From positions 1 through 6,763 of the forward strand of contig JALTMC010000191.1 of assembly GCA_027005175.1 (NCBI GenBank): a stretch of 6,763 nucleotides of DNA. The letters are read 5' to 3'. The translations under genes were made by a program, and so were the position numbers. The stretch's first letter is position 1; each line of letters starts with the position of its first letter. Source of the stretch: Myxococcales bacterium (GTDB lineage: Bacteria > Myxococcota_C > UBA6777). This document shows, in pieces, positions 1-5,041 of the stretch. A model generated the notes under the pieces. It saw only the letters and a program-made list of their open reading frames with translations. It had not been told where the DNA came from and searched no databases.

Positions 1-70
1 ACTCTCAGATTGTGTGGGCTAAAGCACTGAGCAGTTTGATTCCCGTCAGCCCTTTAAGCCGGTCAGCGCT

Positions 71-1327
71 CTAAAAGCGATACTGCAGCAAAATATTGAA
101 CTGGCTATTCTTCAGTTCTCTGGCAGGTGTTTCCAGCTTTACGGTGTAATTCACTCGGATGGCGATCTCGTGTTGTCGCCAGACTCTGTAGTAGAAGCTC
201 ACTGCTGGGGTAATGTAGATGAGCATGTCGTCATCAAACAGACTAGAGGGGTCGAATACTTCAAATCGTGCAGCGACTTCCAGACCCATCCCGTTGCTGA
301 AGTTATAGCGATATCCCGCGTCACCCCTGGCACCGAAGGATAAGTCATTCTTTTGGGCTGTTGTGACAAATGTGGTCTGACGAAGTGCAAACTCTCCTTC
401 CAAGAAGAAACCTTTGAATCGGAATGCCAGGTCTGCTCCAACAGACAAGTCTGTCTCATCAAATAGATTGGGTGGGGTTCCCACGCGACGCTGATTCCAC
501 ATGAAACTGAGACCGAGATCGAAGTGCTTTGAAATCCCCAGATCGATTCTTGTCCCAACAGCGGGAATATCCGAATCATTGGCCAGCCTGTTTTGACCGT
601 TCCCGTTAAATACCATGGCTGCGATGTGAAGTCGTAGGAGGCCAAAGTTGTTGTTATACCCAAGCTTTAAGCCTATGTCGCGAGCCGGTAAAATCCCGCG
701 CACTTGGTAGCCAAATGCGATATCCTCACCCACCGCAATTAAGGGAAAGTTGATAAAATGTTCGGCGGTGGTGGATCTTGTGGAGTGCATACCAAACGGG
801 ACTTTGTCCTGTCCTACAGTGACATAAAAGCCCTTATGTTCGTATTTGATATAGGCGTCTCGCAGCTCCATAAACAACCGACGTGTGGAAGGGGACACAT
901 CTTGAGGAGCAGCTCCTCGATCGTAGGAGCCATCAAAGCTAACCACTCCCGTGAAGCCGAAGATCTGTGTCTTCACTTGGAGCCGAGCACGACTCACATA
1001 AAAACCATCAGAGTCCCCCAAACGCAGCAACTTCTCGTCGTTGTCTGTTAGGCGATAGCCTGCAAGGAGATAGCCTGAAATCCGAAGTTTCCAGGGGTTG
1101 GCCTTTGTTATCGTAGATGGGGTTGTCATCGCCTTCGCAGCGGTTCTGGGCGGGGGGTGACTCTCTTTTGTAACAGGGGGTGTCGTCGCTGACTTCTCGG
1201 ACGAAGGTTGTGCGGCTTGAGAGTTTTCAATCGGCCAACACAAGGCAATCACAAGCAGACTCAAGCCTATTCGCACAATCTGTTCTCCTGAGAGAAAGCT
1301 ACTCAGACGTTCCCGAAACTTGACCAT
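71..1327 (-). CDS. Outer-membrane porin, phosphate-selective porin O/P-like
   Basis: This gene encodes a 418-residue beta-barrel protein that probably forms a diffusion channel in the outer membrane. Residues 1-39 are a Sec signal peptide: a basic start (MVKFRER), a hydrophobic core around 20-31 (IGLSLLVIALCW) and a likely cut near SQA-A. Residues 40-78 are a Ser/Thr/Pro/Lys linker of low complexity. From about residue 80 the barrel begins (LRISGYLLAGYRLTDND), followed by the block 'LRDAYIKYEHKGFYVTVGQ' plus DKVPFG (156-179), which is characteristic of OprO/OprP-type porins. Alternating amphipathic strands continue to the end, and the protein finishes in QYRF, the terminal aromatic expected for BAM-dependent barrels. 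The open frame extends 16 codons further upstream to a TTG, but the ATG at 1327 has a well-spaced GAAGGAT site. The family call is fairly secure. Phosphate or polyphosphate specificity cannot be read from the sequence. The gene is transcribed away from everything else in the window. Confidence 0.85.
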   Translation of the reverse strand: MVKFRERLSSFLSGEQIVRIGLSLLVIALCWPIENSQAAQPSSEKSATTPPVTKESHPPPRTAAKAMTTPSTITKANPWKLRISGYLLAGYRLTDNDEKLLRLGDSDGFYVSRARLQVKTQIFGFTGVVSFDGSYDRGAAPQDVSPSTRRLFMELRDAYIKYEHKGFYVTVGQDKVPFGMHSTRSTTAEHFINFPLIAVGEDIAFGYQVRGILPARDIGLKLGYNNNFGLLRLHIAAMVFNGNGQNRLANDSDIPAVGTRIDLGISKHFDLGLSFMWNQRRVGTPPNLFDETDLSVGADLAFRFKGFFLEGEFALRQTTFVTTAQKNDLSFGARGDAGYRYNFSNGMGLEVAARFEVFDPSSLFDDDMLIYITPAVSFYYRVWRQHEIAIRVNYTVKLETPARELKNSQFNILLQYRF

Positions 1328-1333
1328 GTTTTT

Positions 1334-1340
1334 ATCCTTC
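1334..1340 (-). promoter_or_regulatory. Shine-Dalgarno site that fixes the porin start
   Basis: Read on the minus strand, GAAGGAT lies six bases before the ATG at 1327. The alternative upstream TTG start (1375) would put a charged segment in front of the signal peptide. The ATG is therefore the better start. Confidence 0.65.
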
Positions 1341-1626
1341 ACTTCGACTTCAACCTTTTCACACAAACCTCTCAAAAGTTTGTGAGTCGATCATTCGCTT
1401 CTACTACAAACTCAACTGTCACTATTTCCCGTGGTTCACACTTGTGCCAAACTACCGAAAATTACCCTGATCGTCAAGACTCTCGATGCTCTCTCTCCCT
1501 CTCCAACCCCTCGAAACCGAACCATCGTAACCCTTCTTGGACCTCTGCTATCGTACCTCTTTCTGAAAAGAGTCTCCAGTGGATATATTATGTAAACTAA
1601 TCTCCTAAAAATATATGAAAAATGAA

Positions 1627-1656
1627 TTGATAAATGATTGAAGATACCGGTATAAG
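1627..1656 (+). promoter_or_regulatory. Candidate sigma70 promoter for the HEAT/HAMP genes
   Basis: TTGATA (1627-1632) and TATAAG (1651-1656) are separated by 18 bp in an AT-rich stretch that faces the HEAT gene. The implied 5' leader is about 75 bases. A perfect 10-bp palindrome (ATACCGGTAT, 1644-1653) overlaps the -10 box, and AAGATA/TATCTT arms (1641-1646 and 1664-1669) flank it. Either could be an operator. This is a pattern match only. Confidence 0.45.
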
Positions 1657-1730
1657 GGGTCGTTATCTTATGGGTAGAGAATGGCGAGAGAGTTGGTTGT
1701 CGTGAACAAGGCGAGTCGAGATATATGGTT

Positions 1731-1734
1731 GGAG
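1731..1734 (+). promoter_or_regulatory. Shine-Dalgarno site that fixes the HEAT gene start
   Basis: GGAG lies five bases before the ATG at 1740. An in-frame ATG at 1725 has no such site. Starting at 1740 gives a normal signal peptide beginning MNRLEW. Confidence 0.6.
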
Positions 1735-1739
1735 ATTCT

Positions 1740-2507
1740 ATGAATAGATTGGAATGGATTCTATTGCTCGTATTGTGTTGGGGGGGGGTTGTGAGCGAGG
1801 TCGAAGCGAGCTATGTCCAGGATATGGTTAAGGTGATTCGGACCCATAAGGATTATAAGGTTCGCATGACAGCTTTGGTTGCTTTGAGCAAGTATTCGAA
1901 TCCGAAGATCGCGAATCTTTTTTTGGATGTGTTGCGTGATCGGAGAGAGAATACAGTTCTTCGGGGAATGGCAGCACGATTGTTGGCACAGATGAGGGTT
2001 TTGTATGCGATACCCGTGCTGAGGAAGCTATCTCGTTCACGCAACCGTGGTTTGCGGGCTGTGATTCAAAAAGCGATGCGAGTGATTTGTCCGAGAAGCA
2101 CGAGGGGTAAGAGGTTTTATGTTAACTTTGATCGTGCGGAGGGGACAGGACCCTTTCATGCGTATGCAAAGAATCTTGCAGTGATGGAGTTTGCGAGAAT
2201 TATGGCAAAGAAACGACCGGATGTGATCTTGGGATGGCCTCAATGTCGCAATCCGAGTCGTCGGATGTTACGACGGAAACGAGTAAAAGGTTTCTATATT
2301 CACATCAAGGTAAAGATCGTGAAAAATGCTGCGGGAACGATGAGCAGTATTAATCTTCTGTATGCAACCTTTCCCAAGAATGCTATTAAAGGTATGACTA
2401 CTCTGGTGGCCAGGACACCTTCAAAGCCTGTCCTTCCTGTGATTGCTTTTCTCACGAAAAGCCTTGTACAGGGCCTGATGTCTTTCGTGGAGCCGTTTCT
2501 TCCATAA
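1740..2507 (+). CDS. Secreted HEAT-repeat protein of unknown function
   Basis: This gene encodes 255 residues. Residues 1-23 form a signal peptide (MNRLEWILLLVLCWGGVVSE, then likely cleavage at VEA-SY), so the protein probably acts in the periplasm or outside. Residues about 39-113 hold two to three HEAT-like helical repeats: 'YKVRMTALVALSKYSNPKIA', then 'VLRGMAARLLAQMRVLYAIP', then a similar helix pair. HEAT repeats are protein-binding scaffolds, so a partner protein is expected. Residues about 125-255 form a second, non-repeat region with beta-like segments (KGFYIHIKVKIVKNAAG) and an amphipathic helix at the C-terminus (IAFLTKSLVQGLMSFVEPFL). The protein is very basic (many Arg/Lys). I recall similar signal peptide + HEAT + C-terminal domain proteins in Myxococcota but know of no assigned function. 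The last 11 codons and the stop are duplicated immediately downstream. The HAMP gene follows after 104 bp and may be co-transcribed. Confidence 0.8.
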   Translation: MNRLEWILLLVLCWGGVVSEVEASYVQDMVKVIRTHKDYKVRMTALVALSKYSNPKIANLFLDVLRDRRENTVLRGMAARLLAQMRVLYAIPVLRKLSRSRNRGLRAVIQKAMRVICPRSTRGKRFYVNFDRAEGTGPFHAYAKNLAVMEFARIMAKKRPDVILGWPQCRNPSRRMLRRKRVKGFYIHIKVKIVKNAAGTMSSINLLYATFPKNAIKGMTTLVARTPSKPVLPVIAFLTKSLVQGLMSFVEPFLP

Positions 2508-2550
2508 GGTTGAGGGCCTGATGTCTTTCGTGGAGCCGTTTCTTCCATAA
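2470..2550. repeat. 38-bp exact direct repeat (period 43) at the 3' end of the HEAT gene
   Basis: Positions 2470-2507 recur without mismatch at 2513-2550, separated by five bases. The first copy encodes the last 11 residues (GLMSFVEPFLP) and the TAA stop. The second copy is non-coding. Because the period is not a multiple of three, the second copy sits in another frame, but it lies after the stop and does not affect the protein. Confidence 0.95.
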
Positions 2551-2576
2551 CAATGGATATTTTTGGGTTTTTTGAT
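2544..2576 (+). terminator. Weak intrinsic-terminator-like hairpin after the HEAT gene
   Basis: TCCAT (2544-2548), a four-base loop and ATGGA (2553-2557) form a short five-pair stem followed by TATTTTTGGGTTTTTT. The U-rich tail is good but the stem is short and AU-rich, so partial termination is the most it is likely to give. The left arm is supplied by the second copy of the 38-bp repeat; the first copy is not followed by a matching right arm. Confidence 0.3.
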
Positions 2577-2611
2577 TGTTGCCGATCTTTTTGAAAGTGA
2601 GATAAGAAACC

Positions 2612-3532
2612 ATGGACTCTTCCAAAAATACAGAATCATCACCAAGCCGTCGTTCCTTGCCGAGTGGTCGGGAACAACGTAAGGTCTCGAACTACTTAAT
2701 CGATTCGAAGTTTCAATTTAAATATGCTTTGGTGAGTGTGTTCATCACTTTTTGTCTTTGTTTGGCTTTGGCTATCGTTGTGTTGTGGCAGACTAGCTCT
2801 TCTCACCGCACCTTTGTGAACCAGCGAAAGCGTGCAACAGATCTGGTTCATAAACAGCAGTTGAAATCCTATGCTCTTCTTGAGAGTATGCGCCAAGATA
2901 CTCTCAAAGAGCTTTCGAAGGTTCTACGTACGGCTTCGGATATGGTGAGTATTCACCTCAAAAGCAAGGACAAGCAGGTTCAGACGGCGGCCAAGGTTGC
3001 CAAAGAGCTTTTGGAGAAAAGTGACAAAGAGCGTATCCTTCGGGAGAAAAAGGCAGCGGCGGCCTTGCTTGCTTTGCGAAAAAAGGCGGATCAAAAGGTT
3101 GTCACCCAATTGCTTGAACAAGATAAAGAGTGGTTGGCCCGGTATGAAAAGCAGCAACGTATCCTTATGATCTCTGTGCTCATCTTCGGTCTGATCATGA
3201 TCATTATCATCTTCTTCTTTAACATACGATTTACTCACAGAGCGGCAGGTCCTCTGTATAAAATACGACAATACCTTCTTACAATGCGAGAAGGGCGACT
3301 GGGCCATGTTGGGCAACTTCGCAAAGAAGACCAGCTTCAAGAATTTCATGAAGATTTTCGATTGATGCACGAGTCTCTCGTAGAGCAAACACAGGTGGAT
3401 ATCGAAGCTCTTACCTCTGCGGTTTCTTTGCTACAACAACATGGCATTGATGACCCGATCGTTGAACGCCTTCGCAAGCGTCTCGCCACCAAACGCTCCT
3501 ACCTTATCGATGATACGGAAGAACTGGATTGA
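2612..3532 (+). CDS. Two-helix membrane protein with coiled coil and HAMP domain, no output domain
   Basis: This gene encodes 306 residues. A polar cytoplasmic N-terminus (1-37) ends in YLIDSKFQFKYAL, a block I have seen before TM1 in deltaproteobacterial HAMP proteins. TM1 is about 38-60 (ALVSVFITFCLCLALAIVVLW). Residues about 65-183 are highly charged, heptad-like helices rich in Lys, Glu, Ala and Leu, expected to form a periplasmic coiled coil. TM2 is about 184-204 (ILMISVLIFGLIMIIIIFFF). A HAMP-type linker follows (about 205-258): THRAAGPLYKIRQYL, then EGRL and LRKEDQLQEF. Only about 48 residues of further helix remain, with no kinase, cyclase or methyl-accepting signalling domain. It may sense or transmit envelope signals through a partner protein. 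The start is the ATG at 2612; the ribosome site is weak (GTGAGATAAG). It follows the HEAT gene on the same strand, suggesting a shared role, which is inference. Confidence 0.8.
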   Translation: MDSSKNTESSPSRRSLPSGREQRKVSNYLIDSKFQFKYALVSVFITFCLCLALAIVVLWQTSSSHRTFVNQRKRATDLVHKQQLKSYALLESMRQDTLKELSKVLRTASDMVSIHLKSKDKQVQTAAKVAKELLEKSDKERILREKKAAAALLALRKKADQKVVTQLLEQDKEWLARYEKQQRILMISVLIFGLIMIIIIFFFNIRFTHRAAGPLYKIRQYLLTMREGRLGHVGQLRKEDQLQEFHEDFRLMHESLVEQTQVDIEALTSAVSLLQQHGIDDPIVERLRKRLATKRSYLIDDTEELD

Positions 3533-3544
3533 TCCCTCGAATCT

Positions 3545-3592
3545 CAAGTGTTCCCTCTCTCAAGTGCTCCCTCTCTCAGGTGCTCCCTCTCG
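3545..3592. repeat. 16-bp tandem repeat, three copies
   Basis: Three head-to-tail 16-bp units at 3545-3560, 3561-3576 and 3577-3592 share the form CARGTGYTCCCTCTCK. Unit 2 differs from unit 1 at one base and from unit 3 at two. The array starts 12 bases after the HAMP gene stop and is pyrimidine-rich. The small divergence suggests it is older than the exact repeats elsewhere in the window. Confidence 0.9.
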
Positions 3593-3677
3593 TTCAGCCC
3601 TGACAGCAAGGTCCATTTCCACAGGCTCGCGCTGGGTTACTTCCTCGAAACTCACTCGAACAATTCATGAACACACT

Positions 3678-3719
3678 TGACGATTTTCGCTTGACGAACC
3701 TGTTTCAAACCATTATATC
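3678..3719 (+). promoter_or_regulatory. Candidate sigma70 promoter for the rhodanese-ibaG-grxD operon
   Basis: TTGACG (3691-3696) and TATATC (3714-3719) are separated by 17 bp, close to the ideal sigma70 arrangement. The -35 octamer CTTGACGA also occurs 13 bp upstream (3677-3684), giving two possible -35 elements. The implied leader is about 55 bases before the rhodanese start. Confidence 0.55.
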
Positions 3720-3766
3720 TATTACCCACCGAATCGGTAGGGAATAGGCTCTGTTCTCCTATGGTT

Positions 3767-3770
3767 GGAG
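3767..3770 (+). promoter_or_regulatory. Shine-Dalgarno site that fixes the rhodanese start
   Basis: GGAG lies nine bases before the ATG at 3780. A longer frame could begin at the TTG at 3765, but that codon overlaps this site. An out-of-frame ATG at 3761 opens a five-codon frame (MVGES) whose TGA ends one base before the rhodanese ATG. Confidence 0.55.
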
Positions 3771-3779
3771 AGTCGTGAG

Positions 3780-4097
3780 ATGACAGTGTTTGAATTAGCA
3801 GAGAAGATGGCCTCAGGGGAGAGCCTTCTAACGTTACTCGATGTTCGTCTCCCTGAGGAGCGTGCTCTCGCTCGTATTGAGCCGTCTCTTTTTATTCCGC
3901 TTCAAGAGCTTCGTGAACGCGCTTATGAGCTGGAGCATTGGAGAGAGAAACCTCTGGTGGTGTATTGTCATCATGGTGTGCGTAGTGATTATGCTGTTCG
4001 ATATCTGAGCCAGCTTGGTTTTGCTCACGTGTACAATCTCGAAGCAGGGATTGATGGCTGGTCTGTAGCCATCGATTCTTCTATCCCTAGATATTAA
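3780..4097 (+). CDS. Single-domain rhodanese (sulfurtransferase)
   Basis: This gene encodes a 105-residue cytoplasmic rhodanese-like protein, the usual size for a stand-alone domain. Such enzymes move sulfane sulfur through a cysteine persulfide. The conserved LLDVR lies at 19-23. The active-site loop VVYCHHGVRS lies at 60-69, with catalytic Cys63 followed by His-His-Gly-Val-Arg-Ser, a common bacterial single-domain loop. The typical ending GFAHVYNLEAGIDGWS is at 80-95. No signal peptide or second rhodanese domain is present. The ATG at 3780 is preferred because of GGAG nine bases upstream. It is the first gene of a tight operon: ibaG starts 33 bases after its stop and grxD follows. The context suggests a role in supplying or handling sulfur for iron-sulfur metabolism. 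That role is inferred from gene order and the physiological acceptor is unknown. Confidence 0.9.
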   Translation: MTVFELAEKMASGESLLTLLDVRLPEERALARIEPSLFIPLQELRERAYELEHWREKPLVVYCHHGVRSDYAVRYLSQLGFAHVYNLEAGIDGWSVAIDSSIPRY

Positions 4098-4112
4098 AGC
4101 GAATATGTCGCT
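4098..4112 (+). other. Small stem-loop between the rhodanese gene and ibaG
   Basis: AGCGA and TCGCT pair around a five-base loop directly after the rhodanese stop. There is no U tract, so it is not a terminator. It could affect mRNA processing or stability, or arise by chance. Confidence 0.25.
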
Positions 4113-4130
4113 ATTACACCGGAGAAGATT

Positions 4131-4391
4131 ATGGTAGAACCCTCCTATGTTCAGGGGCTGATTGAAGCCGGTCTGGAATGTGACTTGGTTAAGATCGTAG
4201 GTGATGGGCAACATTTTGAAGGAATCATTGTTAGCTCCGCCTTTGTGGGGAAGAACCGTGTACAACAACACCAGCTTGTCTACAAAGCCCTCGGCTCTCA
4301 AATGGGTAATGAGATTCATGCCCTCTCTATGAAGACCTTCACCCCTGAGGTGTGGGAGTCTGAAAAGTCGAATTTTAATATGGATCTGTAG
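4131..4391 (+). CDS. ibaG: BolA-family protein, IbaG-like
   Basis: This gene encodes 86 residues, the normal length for IbaG. The BolA fold signature is clear: VKIVGDGQHFEGIIVSSAF (20-38), then GKNRVQQHQLVYKAL (40-54), then EIHALSMKTFTPEVW (61-75). It follows E. coli IbaG, as I recall it, through the GDGxHF loop, the RVxxxQxVY helix and the IHAxSIKxxTPxEW end. In this family the invariant C-terminal His (His63) and a loop residue (probably His28) help bind a [2Fe-2S] cluster shared with a CGFS glutaredoxin. That glutaredoxin is encoded 45 bases downstream. The start ATG has GGAG six bases upstream. The protein is cytoplasmic. The likely job is iron-sulfur cluster trafficking as a heterodimer with GrxD. 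The family assignment is firm; the cluster-ligand assignment is by analogy. Confidence 0.92.
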   Translation: MVEPSYVQGLIEAGLECDLVKIVGDGQHFEGIIVSSAFVGKNRVQQHQLVYKALGSQMGNEIHALSMKTFTPEVWESEKSNFNMDL

Positions 4392-4405
4392 TTTTCATTC
4401 TACAG
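4386..4405 (+). other. Small stem-loop overlapping the ibaG stop codon
   Basis: CTGTAG and CTACAG form a perfect six-pair stem with an eight-base loop. The left arm contains the ibaG TAG stop. No U tract follows, so termination is unlikely. It lies 20 bases before the grxD ribosome site and could affect coupling or mRNA decay. Confidence 0.35.
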
Positions 4406-4425
4406 TGAGTCATACATACATGATC

Positions 4426-4430
4426 AGGAG
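4426..4430 (+). promoter_or_regulatory. Shine-Dalgarno site that favours the second ATG of grxD
   Basis: AGGAG is followed by two adjacent in-frame ATG codons, at 4434 (three-base spacing) and 4437 (six-base spacing). The six-base spacing is better and yields an MST start like that of E. coli GrxD. Confidence 0.6.
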
Positions 4431-4436
4431 TCAATG

Positions 4437-4757
4437 ATGAGCACAAAAGAGATCATTCAGAAGCATATCGATGAAAACCCCGTTGTATTGTTTATGAAGG
4501 GCACAGCAAACTTTCCACAGTGTGGTTTTTCAGGTATGGCAGTGGAGGTCCTGCGCCGTTGTGGTGTGGAGAAGCCTTTTACAATCAACGTTTTGGAAGA
4601 TCAGGAGATCCGCCAGGGGATCAAAGAGTTTTCCAACTGGCCCACCATCCCACAATTGTATCTGAAAGGAGAGTTTATTGGAGGGTCCGATATTATGCGT
4701 GAGATGTATAACTCAGGCGAGCTACAACAAAAAATTGATGCCATGGCCGAGAATTAA
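4437..4757 (+). CDS. grxD: Monothiol CGFS glutaredoxin (Grx4/GrxD type)
   Basis: This gene encodes 106 residues, a single-domain monothiol glutaredoxin. The CGFS active site is at 29-32, inside MKGTANFPQCGFSG, with the conserved Lys21 that contacts glutathione. WPTIPQL at 68-74 supplies the cis-proline (Pro72), and GGSD at 82-85 supplies the second glutathione-binding turn. EMYNSGELQQKI forms the usual last helix. CGFS glutaredoxins bind a [2Fe-2S] cluster with glutathione and pass it to acceptors, commonly in complexes with BolA-family proteins. The adjacent ibaG therefore fits a direct partner. The frame could start three bases earlier at the ATG at 4434; 4437 is chosen from ribosome-site spacing. 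It is the last gene of the rhodanese-ibaG-grxD operon, and a terminator overlaps its stop codon. No unusual residues were seen at the active site. Confidence 0.95.
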   Translation: MSTKEIIQKHIDENPVVLFMKGTANFPQCGFSGMAVEVLRRCGVEKPFTINVLEDQEIRQGIKEFSNWPTIPQLYLKGEFIGGSDIMREMYNSGELQQKIDAMAEN

Positions 4758-4777
4758 ACTCGGCGGCCTTCTTTTTT
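4745..4777 (+). terminator. Intrinsic terminator overlapping the grxD stop codon
   Basis: GCCGAG (4746-4751) and CTCGGC (4759-4764) form a GC-rich six-pair stem whose seven-base loop holds the TAA stop. An alternative pairing, GGCCG (4745-4749) with CGGCC (4764-4768), puts the stem directly against TTCTTTTTT. The last three codons are therefore part of the hairpin. This marks the end of the rhodanese-ibaG-grxD operon. Confidence 0.65.
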
Positions 4778-4882
4778 CGATGTTGCAGGTCATACGTCAA
4801 CGACCCTGTGGACCCCACCGCCTGTGTCAAGGGATTGGAAAGCTTCTTTTTTCGATGTTGCAGGTCATACGTCAACGACCCT
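4768..4882. repeat. 40-bp exact direct repeat (period 75) after grxD
   Basis: Positions 4768-4807 recur without mismatch at 4843-4882, separated by 35 unrelated bases. Each copy begins CTTCTTTTTTCGATG, so the terminator's U tract is duplicated while its hairpin is not. No coding function is apparent. Confidence 0.95.
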
Positions 4883-4925
4883 CATCCCATCGGGACTTCG
4901 TTCTGTCGATTCTGCCGGAATCGCG

Positions 4926-4950
4926 ATAAAGAAAGGGCTTTAAAAAGCCC
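4926..4950 (-). terminator. Hairpin with a minus-strand U tract
   Basis: GGGCTTT (4935-4941) and AAAGCCC (4944-4950) form a perfect seven-pair inverted repeat with little or no loop. Read on the minus strand it is followed by TTTCTTTAT, as in an intrinsic terminator. On the plus strand it is followed only by GAATTTG. No minus-strand gene lies to its right in this window, so its target is unclear; it may block antisense transcription or act weakly in both directions. Confidence 0.4.
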
Positions 4951-5041
4951 GAATTTGCCCAGCTTTGGCATATTCGTGGAAGCTACGTTGCGAGTGATAT
5001 CAGCCAGTGTTGTTGTGCCCAAACCGAAGGTCTCGCTTCTG

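Larger units (their letters stand above)
1328..1739. other. Divergent intergenic region between the porin and HEAT genes
   Basis: These 412 bp separate two divergently transcribed genes and must hold both promoters. The left two thirds (about 1380-1580) is pyrimidine-rich on the plus strand, with runs such as CTCTCTCTCCCTCTCC near 1490. A small perfect hairpin (CTCTTT, four-base loop, AAAGAG) sits at 1557-1572. The right third (about 1585-1670) is AT-rich and contains the rightward promoter. An open frame over 1382-1600 (GTG start, 72 codons) has no convincing ribosome site or recognisable domain, and I do not call it a gene. I found no clear promoter for the porin on the minus strand. Confidence 0.6.

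Noticed and set aside
17-60. Possible terminator for the porin (GGCTAAAG and CTTTAAGCC arms)
   Set aside because: The stem has a bulge and a loop of about 27 bases, with no U tract on the minus strand.
199-663. Second minus-strand open frame inside the porin
   Set aside because: It is an alternative frame of the porin gene, whose own frame has a signal peptide, family motifs and a terminal Phe.
1235-1246. Lipobox in the porin leader (IALC)
   Set aside because: The residue before Cys30 is Leu rather than Gly, Ala or Ser, and a normal signal-peptidase-I site follows at SQA-A.
1410-1440. Pho box upstream of the porin
   Set aside because: Only one CTGTCA-like half-site is present. A Pho box needs two direct repeats spaced by four bases, so phosphate control is not supported.
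1382-1600. Plus-strand 72-codon frame in the divergent region
   Set aside because: It has a GTG start without a ribosome site, low-complexity Ser/Thr/Pro/Asn composition caused by the pyrimidine-rich strand, and lies in a promoter region.
2924-3388. Minus-strand 154-codon open frame
   Set aside because: It lies wholly antisense to the well-supported HAMP gene and its product shows no domain.
4693-4875. Minus-strand open frame with a repeated TYDLQHRKKK block
   Set aside because: The protein repeat is a by-product of the 75-bp period being a multiple of three. The frame overlaps the end of grxD and has no ribosome site.
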